NCBI RefSeq assembly: GCF_002135355.1
Contig: NZ_NEGE01000007.1
Coordinates: 62,001-126,000 of the forward strand
Direction: 5' to 3'
Source of the DNA: Acinetobacter sp. ANC 4169
GTDB taxonomy: Bacteria > Pseudomonadota > Gammaproteobacteria > Pseudomonadales > Moraxellaceae
DNA: 64,000 bases
The notes under the pieces were generated by a model. It was not told the DNA's origin, searched no databases, and saw nothing but the letters and a program-made list of their open reading frames with translations. Positions 58,448-64,000 of this stretch are shown here, piece by piece (within the stretch, counting starts at the first letter, position 1; every line of letters begins with the position of its first letter). The position numbers and the translations under genes are program-made.

Positions 58448-59653
58448 TTATGCCGGTTCGGAAAGATTAAAAACCTGACGCAGATAAGCCAGAAAAGTAT
58501 CGTTATCGGTCATGGTTTTTCCTGGACTGTCGGAAATTTTTGCTACAGATTGACCATTACATTCCACCAGTTTTAACACAATATTTAATGGGGTTTGTCC
58601 CATGTCATTGGTTAAATTGGTGCCAATCCCAAAGCTGACCTGGAAACGGTCTTTAAAGTATTGATGCAAGTTCCAGGCTTTTTCAATATTCAAGCCATCA
58701 CTAAAGGTGAGCATCTTGGTTTTGCTGTCAATTTTTAATTTCTTATAGTGGGCATAGGCTTTATCCCCCCATTCGTAGGGATCGCCGCTGTCATGACGCA
58801 GGCCATCAAACAGTTTGGCAAAATACAAGTCAAAGTCACGTAAGAAAGCATCCATCCCGACGACATCAGTTAGGGCAATACCTAAATCACCACGATATTC
58901 CTGTACCCAGGTTTCCAGTGCCGCTTTCTGGAAATCGCGTAAACGTACATCCAAAGCCTGAAAAGCCTGTAAAAATTCATGTGCCATGGTGCCAATCGGG
59001 GTAATGCCGAGTTGCTTGGCAATCAGGACATTGCTGGTACCACGGAAAATATTCGGTACGGCCGCATGAAATTCTTCAATCACATGTTTTTGCCAGGCAT
59101 AGCTATAACGACGGCGGGTACCAAAATCGGACACCAAAAATGGTGGATCTTCCGGATTTTGTTCTGATTGATATTTTTGCGTCAGGGCAATTTTCGCCTG
59201 TAAGCGACGCTCGCCTTCTGCCAAGACTTCATCCCTACGAATACGCGTGAAATACAGTTCATTGACAATGGCCAGCACAAAGATTTCAAACATCATCGCC
59301 TGAACCATGGGTCCCTCAACCCAAATATCCAAACGACCTTGTTCATCAATACTGACTTGAATAAAACGACGTTTCAGCTGGAATAATTCCAGATAATCGA
59401 CAAAGTCACTTTTGATAAAACGTAAACTGCGAAGATAGAGCAGTTCATCTTCTTTAAATTTAAGCTGGCATAAATAATCGAGCTGCTGATTCAAATCATC
59501 CAGAATATCCGTCAGTGGATAAACGGTATCCTCTAAATTACGGCAACGGAAATGATAAAGACTGTGAGTTTGAGGAAATTTATGTAATACCACCTGTAAC
59601 ATGGTGAATTTGTACAAGTCAGTATCAAGCAGAGATTGAATGATTGGAGGCAT
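58448..59653 (-). CDS. pncB: Nicotinate phosphoribosyltransferase
   Basis: Salvages nicotinate to NAMN for NAD, using PRPP and ATP. It has 401 aa, the proteobacterial PncB length. Visible: [38 protein letters not shown] (with the conserved FGTRRR), [20 protein letters not shown] (active-site region) and [17 protein letters not shown]. It stands alone, 101 bp upstream of the sulfurtransferase start. Confidence 0.97.
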   Translation of the reverse strand: MPPIIQSLLDTDLYKFTMLQVVLHKFPQTHSLYHFRCRNLEDTVYPLTDILDDLNQQLDYLCQLKFKEDELLYLRSLRFIKSDFVDYLELFQLKRRFIQVSIDEQGRLDIWVEGPMVQAMMFEIFVLAIVNELYFTRIRRDEVLAEGERRLQAKIALTQKYQSEQNPEDPPFLVSDFGTRRRYSYAWQKHVIEEFHAAVPNIFRGTSNVLIAKQLGITPIGTMAHEFLQAFQALDVRLRDFQKAALETWVQEYRGDLGIALTDVVGMDAFLRDFDLYFAKLFDGLRHDSGDPYEWGDKAYAHYKKLKIDSKTKMLTFSDGLNIEKAWNLHQYFKDRFQVSFGIGTNLTNDMGQTPLNIVLKLVECNGQSVAKISDSPGKTMTDNDTFLAYLRQVFNLSEPA

Positions 59654-59788
59654 ATTTCGTGAAATTTCGCTGTGCTTAATACATTAAAGCACAATTTGCA
59701 GCTTGATATGACTAGTTTTAAGTACAGCGCTATCGGGCTGGATCAAGCTCGTATCGGCACAGCATATTGAGATCGGTGCTGTTCTGCT

Positions 59789-60307
59789 TTATTTCTTTTG
59801 TTCTTGAATCATTTTTTGCAGCTGTTTTTCCTGACCAATCACTTTGGCAAATTCAGCTGCGGTTTTTTGTCCGCTTTGCTTGGCATTCGCATCGCAATCG
59901 ATCTGGCGTAACTGTTTTACAATTGCCCATTCCAGCTTGAACATTGCACCCATCATGGCGGTATTGCCTTTGCTGTCACGTGCACAACGGTCGGCACCAT
60001 ATTTCAATAATGTAGTAACGCTATCTTGATGACCATAATAAGCTGCCATCATCAAAGCAGTATAACCTGCGCCATTACGCACATCGACAGGAAAGCCGTG
60101 TTTTAAAAACTCATGAATCACTTCCTGATGACCGGTTTTTGCCGCAGCAAAAAAGATATCGATCAGTTCTTGCTGTGAATTGATTGCTTGTTGCTGAGTC
60201 ACTTGAGCCGGTTCTTGAGCATGAATTTTAGTGATACCGAAAGTAAGCAAAGTCATCAATAAAATACTCGCAAGCGACATCATTACACCGTTCAATATGA
60301 CTTTCAT
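59789..60307 (-). CDS. Ankyrin-repeat protein, periplasmic (AnkB-type)
   Basis: A 172-aa exported ankyrin protein: signal/anchor VMMSLASILLMTLLTFGITKI, then repeats IDIFFAAAKTGHQEVIHEFL, GFPVDVRNGAGYTALMMAA, YGHQDSVTTLLKYGADRC and DSKGNTAMMGAMFKLEWAI. It lies 152 bp after a secreted catalase on the same strand. The same pair, katB-ankB, is known in Pseudomonas aeruginosa, where AnkB supports catalase activity; an equal role is inferred here. Confidence 0.85.
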   Translation of the reverse strand: MKVILNGVMMSLASILLMTLLTFGITKIHAQEPAQVTQQQAINSQQELIDIFFAAAKTGHQEVIHEFLKHGFPVDVRNGAGYTALMMAAYYGHQDSVTTLLKYGADRCARDSKGNTAMMGAMFKLEWAIVKQLRQIDCDANAKQSGQKTAAEFAKVIGQEKQLQKMIQEQKK

Positions 60308-60356
60308 TTCAACAGCCCTCAGTTTGCTTATGACAAAATATTGGAAATATAAAATG

Positions 60357-60404
60357 CCTGTAAAACTCCCCTAGGGTTGCAGGAAAGGATTTGAGTTTTA
60401 CAGG
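60357..60404 (-). repeat. 12-bp inverted repeat between catalase and ankyrin genes
   Basis: CCTGTAAAACTC (60357-60368) is perfectly complementary to GAGTTTTACAGG (60393-60404), loop 24 nt. On the minus strand it is followed by CATTTTATATTTCC. It may be a weak terminator or mRNA processing structure in the kat-ank operon. Confidence 0.65.
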
Positions 60405-60414
60405 ACTTCTCGGT

Positions 60415-60438
60415 GGTGACTCCTAAGCCCTAGTCACC
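60415..60438 (-). repeat. Second hairpin between catalase and ankyrin genes
   Basis: GGTGACT (60415-60421) pairs with AGTCACC (60432-60438), with no U run on the minus strand. With the 60357-60404 stem it makes two successive structures in a 152-bp spacer. Confidence 0.55.
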
Positions 60439-60459
60439 GATTTGATCAACCAACCGGAA

Positions 60460-61980
60460 TTAGTCTTTCAATTTTGCTGCTTTTGCTTTCACAGTGGCGA
60501 TATCGCCCTTCACTGCTTGAGTTAAGCGAGTACCGTAGTCAGCATCAGCCTTGTAGAAATAAGACAGCATGATGTGCTTGGTTTCTGAATCTTTTACAGC
60601 GCCCAAATCAGCCGCCAAGTTACGGATCAAATCGTTTTTCTCGGTTGCTGAGTAAGAACGATACAACTCGCCCGCCTGTTTAAACGGTTGCTCTTTCTTG
60701 ATGGCTTGCTGAAGCACTTTCTCGCCAAGTGGCGTATTGATTGCTTTCGCGGCTGGCGTTGCAGGTTTTGGCTCTTTCAGGCTTGGCTCATAGTTCACGT
60801 CAGAATCACGCTCAGACACATTCATGTGACCTTCTTGATTGTTGTTATTTACTTTAACAACTGGACGGTTCACAGGAATTTGCTGATGGTTCGCGCCTAG
60901 GCGGTACATTTGCGTATCTGAATAAGAGAAGATACGGCCTTGTAACAAGCGGTCTTCAGATGGCTCAATACCCGGTACCAGATTGCCTGGTGCAAATGCC
61001 GACTGTTCAGTCTCATTGAAGAAGTTCTTCGGCATACGGTTCAAGGTCAAGGTACCGACTTTGGTTTCTGGGATTAAATCAGTTGGCCAGATTTTAGTTG
61101 GATCCAGCGGGTTAAAATCGAAACTGTCGAGGTCTTTCGGATCAAGCACCTGGATGTAAAGATCCCATTTCGGATATTTACCCGCATTGATATTGCTGTA
61201 CAAATCGTTGGTCAAATGGTTGAAATCTTTGCCTTGCATAACGGCAGTTTCTTCCATGTTCATCCCTTTCACGCCTTGCTTGGTACGGAAGTTAAATTTC
61301 ACGTACTTGTATTCGCCTTTGGCATTGTAAAGTTTGAATGCGTGCACACCAAAACCGTCAAGATGACGATAGCTCACCGGTGTACCCAAGTTAGAGTACA
61401 CATAAGTCAGCATGTTCACTGCCCATGGTTGGCTCTGTAAGAAATCAAATACACGGTTAGCATCTTGAACATTCGATACCGGGCTTGGTTTCATTGCATG
61501 AATGAAGTCCGGGAATTTGATTGCATCACGGATAAAGAATACCGGTAAGTTATTACCGACTAAGTCCCAGTTGCCTTCTTGAGTATAAAACTTCAAACCA
61601 AAACCATGTGGGTCACGTAAAGTTTCCGGTGAACCTTTAGGATGAATTACGGTAGAGAAACGTAAGAATACTGGAGTCTTGGTACCTGCTTTAAACAATG
61701 ATGCAAGTGTTAAGTCAGATAAATCTTTGCTTGCAACGAATTCACCATAAGCGCCTGTACCACGTGCGTGTACCACACGCTCAGGAATACGCTCACGACC
61801 AAAACGTTGAAGCTTTTGAACTAACTGTACATCTTGAAGTAAAGTCGGGCCATACTCACCAGCAGTGATTGAGTTTTGATTATCACCCACTGGCGCACCA
61901 TTATCTTTGGTTAATGCCGCAGCTTGAGTCGTAGCTGTTGCAGTTGCAAGCATTGCAACTAGTAAAGAACGCTTAAACAT
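60460..61980 (-). CDS. Periplasmic heme catalase (KatB-type)
   Basis: Small-subunit monofunctional catalase of 506 aa with a signal peptide (MFKRSLLVAMLATATATTQA), so exported. Heme-site residues: distal His in RVVHARGTGAYGEF (near residue 72), Asn in GNNLPVFFIRDAIKFPD, proximal Tyr in RIFSYSDTQMYRLGANH. Signal peptide and ankyrin gene downstream point to the KatB lineage of Pseudomonas. It removes external peroxide before it reaches the cytoplasm. It is divergent from dtd; the upstream gap shows no convincing OxyR site by eye. Confidence 0.95.
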   Translation of the reverse strand: MFKRSLLVAMLATATATTQAAALTKDNGAPVGDNQNSITAGEYGPTLLQDVQLVQKLQRFGRERIPERVVHARGTGAYGEFVASKDLSDLTLASLFKAGTKTPVFLRFSTVIHPKGSPETLRDPHGFGLKFYTQEGNWDLVGNNLPVFFIRDAIKFPDFIHAMKPSPVSNVQDANRVFDFLQSQPWAVNMLTYVYSNLGTPVSYRHLDGFGVHAFKLYNAKGEYKYVKFNFRTKQGVKGMNMEETAVMQGKDFNHLTNDLYSNINAGKYPKWDLYIQVLDPKDLDSFDFNPLDPTKIWPTDLIPETKVGTLTLNRMPKNFFNETEQSAFAPGNLVPGIEPSEDRLLQGRIFSYSDTQMYRLGANHQQIPVNRPVVKVNNNNQEGHMNVSERDSDVNYEPSLKEPKPATPAAKAINTPLGEKVLQQAIKKEQPFKQAGELYRSYSATEKNDLIRNLAADLGAVKDSETKHIMLSYFYKADADYGTRLTQAVKGDIATVKAKAAKLKD

Positions 61981-62209
61981 CGTCTTAATCTCTCTTATTC
62001 AGACCTTTCCTGCAGAGGCTAAGTTACCGAATGTTTATCAATTGTTAAAACAATTTATTTTTATAAATTCAATCGATTTAATAGATCAATTAAAATTAAT
62101 CAATTATTTTTCATATATTTATAGTATATCTTTTAAGCAATTTTCATTTTTTATCATGCGGTTTGCTAGAATTCTTATCCGTCAAAGATGATGTGAGCCA
62201 ATACGAAAA

Positions 62210-62650
62210 ATGCGTGCTTTATTACAACGAGTTCTAGAAGCCAAAGTTGTTGTGGATGGTGAAACCACTGGGCAAATTGAAAAAGGCATTTTGGTTTTTC
62301 TGGGCCTAGGTAAAGAAGACAATCTGGAAAAAGGTAAAAAGCTGATCGACAAGATTCTAAAATATCGTTTTTTTGATGATGAACAGGGCAAAATGGGCTG
62401 GAATGTAAGTCAGGCTGGTGGTGGATTATTATTGGTGTCACAATTTACCTTGATGGCACAAACACAAAAAGGCTTACGTCCTGACTTTGGGCCTGCCATG
62501 CCGCCGAGTGAAGCAAAAGCTTTATATGAAGCACTGGTCGACTATGCCAAATCTCAATTTGAGCATGTGCAAACCGGTATTTTTGCAGCCGACATGAAAG
62601 TGCATCTAGTGAATGATGGTCCGGTGACATTTAATCTGGAAGTTGAATAA
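62210..62650 (+). CDS. dtd: D-aminoacyl-tRNA deacylase
   Basis: Removes D-amino acids mischarged on tRNA. It has 146 aa with the two diagnostic motifs: VSQFTLMAQTQKGLRPDF (the SQFTL catalytic segment) and the GP-containing NDGPVTFNLE cis-Pro motif at the C terminus. It is complete, with terminator 62670-62696 directly after. Confidence 0.97.
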   Translation: MRALLQRVLEAKVVVDGETTGQIEKGILVFLGLGKEDNLEKGKKLIDKILKYRFFDDEQGKMGWNVSQAGGGLLLVSQFTLMAQTQKGLRPDFGPAMPPSEAKALYEALVDYAKSQFEHVQTGIFAADMKVHLVNDGPVTFNLEVE

Positions 62651-62669
62651 CGTGACACTAACCCGTCAT

Positions 62670-62696
62670 AAAAAAGCCCTCGATTGAGGGCTTTTA
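62670..62696 (+). terminator. Intrinsic terminator of dtd
   Basis: AAAAGCCCTC/GAGGGCTTTT stem and T tract, 20 bp after the dtd stop. Confidence 0.88.
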
Positions 62697-62706
62697 TTGT
62701 TTTAAT

Positions 62707-62775
62707 CCTTTCCTCTTGCAAACTCAGAATATATTCTGAGGATTCTCACCTTTTTAAAAGGAGGGGAAGGAAAGG
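62707..62775. repeat. Palindromic repeat (copy B of a dispersed element)
   Basis: CCTTTCC (62707-62713) pairs with GGAAAGG (62769-62775). Inside is a perfect 18-bp palindrome CTCAGAATATATTCTGAG (62723-62740). The segment aligns with 56505-56560 in order and spacing, in the gap between dtd and the SCP2 gene. Confidence 0.7.
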
Positions 62776-62784
62776 CATAAAATC

Positions 62785-63264
62785 TTATTTACCGGTTTTT
62801 TCACGAATAAATGAACGTACCAGTTTCACTTTTTCTTGAACCGGTTTAGGTAATTTCGGTGGAATTAATTTGGCAACTTTGTTAAACCAGACCAAAAGGC
62901 CAAAATCGCCTTCCATTTTAATGCTGCCATTTTGCATGCCGGTCATGAAAGCGCTTGGATCACCTTTCATTAAAGTTTTTACGCCTTGTTCACTGTCTGC
63001 AAACTGCAAAATGAAGTCCGCTTTTTCCGCATCGCCTGCTACTGTGTCAATTTGTCCATTGTTTACAATAATTTGACGTGCAACACCCAGGTCAGTACCA
63101 ATTTGAATGCGGAATTGACGTTCATGAACCAGCTCAATAAATTTTGGGCTGGTACGCGCCAACTGCTTCATACGCAAAGCCAAGCCCGCAACTAATAAAT
63201 CAAGCGGATCCGTGCTTACATCGACCAGTGGTAATTTTACGACAGGAATCGAAGATAGTTTCAT
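62785..63264 (-). CDS. SCP2 sterol-binding domain protein
   Basis: A 159-aa SCP2-fold protein: RQFRIQIGTDLGVARQIIVN, DFILQFADSEQGVKTLM, then GDPSAFMTGMQNGSIKMEGD, the lipid-binding core typical of SCP2. Bacterial relatives (UbiJ/UbiT type) help ubiquinone synthesis by holding hydrophobic intermediates; whether this one does is not shown. It stands alone. Confidence 0.85.
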   Translation of the reverse strand: MKLSSIPVVKLPLVDVSTDPLDLLVAGLALRMKQLARTSPKFIELVHERQFRIQIGTDLGVARQIIVNNGQIDTVAGDAEKADFILQFADSEQGVKTLMKGDPSAFMTGMQNGSIKMEGDFGLLVWFNKVAKLIPPKLPKPVQEKVKLVRSFIREKTGK

Positions 63265-63360
63265 GACATTTAAGCCTATTGTAATTGTTGGAAAATTGAC
63301 GACTTATCCTACCATAACTTGTGTTTTTTGAAGTAAGGCTTTGTATAACAATAATGAACA

Positions 63361-63390
63361 AAAAAAGATGTGCCTGAGCACATCTTTTTA
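63361..63390. terminator. Terminator of the small membrane protein gene
   Basis: AAAAAGATGTGC/GCACATCTTTTT stem with CTGA loop, flanked by A and T tracts, 47 bp after the minus-strand stop. Confidence 0.85.
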
Positions 63391-63436
63391 TTTTTTTAAT
63401 TTAATTTATAGATCTTTAATTTATAGATCTTTCAAA

Positions 63437-63772
63437 TTAACGGCTTGAACACTGTTGCTGTTCATCGTCATAAACTGGTGTATGTTCAATATACTGACGT
63501 TTGGCTAAAGCTCTCTCTGCACGACGATCTTCACGTAATAGCAGCATAGTTACGATAACCATTACCGACATTAACGCAGTCAGATAACTGTATGCCATGG
63601 GTAAATCAAAAACGACTTGTGTGCTGAAGCGAATGGCTTCAATCACTCCCCCAAACAGCATACCTGCAAACATATAGCTTAACAAACGACGATAAGGCGA
63701 GAAGAAAACAGCTATCAAAGCAGCCGCAATCAAGCTTAAGCCAACAATGGTTGCTAAATCCGCTGTAACCAT
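63437..63772 (-). CDS. Small membrane protein of unknown function
   Basis: A 111-aa protein with three membrane helices (about residues 4-21, 31-48 and 61-79: VGLSLIAAALIAVFF; SYMFAGMLFGGVIEAI; YLTALMSVMVIVTMLLL) and a charged tail (REDRRAERALAKRQY) ending with QQQCSSR. No named family is recognised. The start is ATG 63772 because a GGAGG sits about 5 nt upstream; an earlier start at 63805 lacks one. Confidence 0.75.
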   Translation of the reverse strand: MVTADLATIVGLSLIAAALIAVFFSPYRRLLSYMFAGMLFGGVIEAIRFSTQVVFDLPMAYSYLTALMSVMVIVTMLLLREDRRAERALAKRQYIEHTPVYDDEQQQCSSR

Positions 63773-63997
63773 AAAAACCTCCGTCCTAATATAGGATTTT
63801 GACACTTTTATATGGGTCTAAATCAAATCCCCGATACCGTGAATAAATGATGAAATATATTTATATCAATCTCTATGCAAGCATTATGCGGAGTTTTTTT
63901 AAGAAAAAAAGTCTTGTATTTTCAGTAAGCGACATACCTTGTCGCAATATTATTTTGTCATTACATTTTTTTATTTTTAACTTTTTCTGGAAACGAG

Positions 63998-64000
63998 ATG
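63998..64000 (+). CDS. Possible start of the next gene (window edge)
   Basis: The window ends in ATG preceded by GGAAACGAG, which could be an RBS. The 190 bp before it hold only a GCGACA/TGTCGC inverted repeat (63929-63945). Nothing of the product is visible. Confidence 0.25.

Noticed and set aside
61981..62209. OxyR site upstream of the catalase gene
   Set aside because: ATAG and ATC-like words occur in this AT-rich gap, but not with the spacing of the OxyR consensus.

Overview
The window is a chromosomal core segment of an Acinetobacter-like gammaproteobacterium. The case rests on AT-rich coding DNA (about 40% GC by eye), a tandem pair of Omp33-36-type porins, MurC, DdlB, ParE and ArgS sequences of Acinetobacter type, the partial dcw cluster murG-murC-ddlB-ftsQ-ftsA-ftsZ followed by lpxC, and a Crc-like protein next to pyrE. 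I see no rRNA, tRNA, CRISPR array, prophage or intact insertion sequence. Species cannot be fixed from this sequence alone.

Layout. 1-12.5 kb: an ArsR regulator with an old yellow enzyme, prfB with its programmed frameshift, the two porins, recJ-pdxH, glmM, guaB, a Cys-cluster protein, a diiron/MBL-fold protein and a GDT1-type manganese exporter preceded by a yybP-ykoY (Mn2+) riboswitch. 12.9-17.6 kb: pyruvate dehydrogenase aceE-aceF. 17.9-28.6 kb: an M23 peptidase, dciA, lpxC and the division/peptidoglycan cluster with gshB just upstream. 28.8-32.2 kb: an orphan membrane-anchored protein, a DUF3565 protein and a MarR regulator alone in very AT-rich DNA. 32.2-44.5 kb: pyrE and crc (divergent), a strong candidate CsrA/RsmA-binding small RNA, an ArsC/YffB-like reductase, small envelope proteins, a lipase, azoR, a diguanylate cyclase, GST, dsbD, an ankyrin protein, a hibernation factor, a Tsx-like channel and a GNAT enzyme. 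44.5-56.4 kb: parE-yqiA, a lipase, dsbB, gshA, DUF924/lipoprotein/DUF445 genes, argS and a SPOR protein. 56.4-64 kb: palindromic intergenic repeats, psd-sulfurtransferase, pncB, a periplasmic catalase with an ankyrin partner (katB-ankB type), dtd, an SCP2 protein and a small membrane protein.

How genes work together. Cell-wall precursor supply (glmM, murC, murG, ddlB), lipid A synthesis (lpxC) and division (ftsQAZ) sit together. Thiol and oxidative-stress functions recur: gshA, gshB, GST, dsbB, dsbD, an OYE-type reductase, azoR, catalase and ankyrin. Most transcription units end in clear intrinsic terminators, many shared between convergent genes.

The most notable find is the unannotated stretch just downstream of crc (about 33811-33965). 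It has eight GGA motifs in about 125 nt, at least three of them in hairpin loops, and a terminator whose own apex carries AGGAT. This is the architecture of the RsmX/Y/Z-CsrB class of regulatory RNA.
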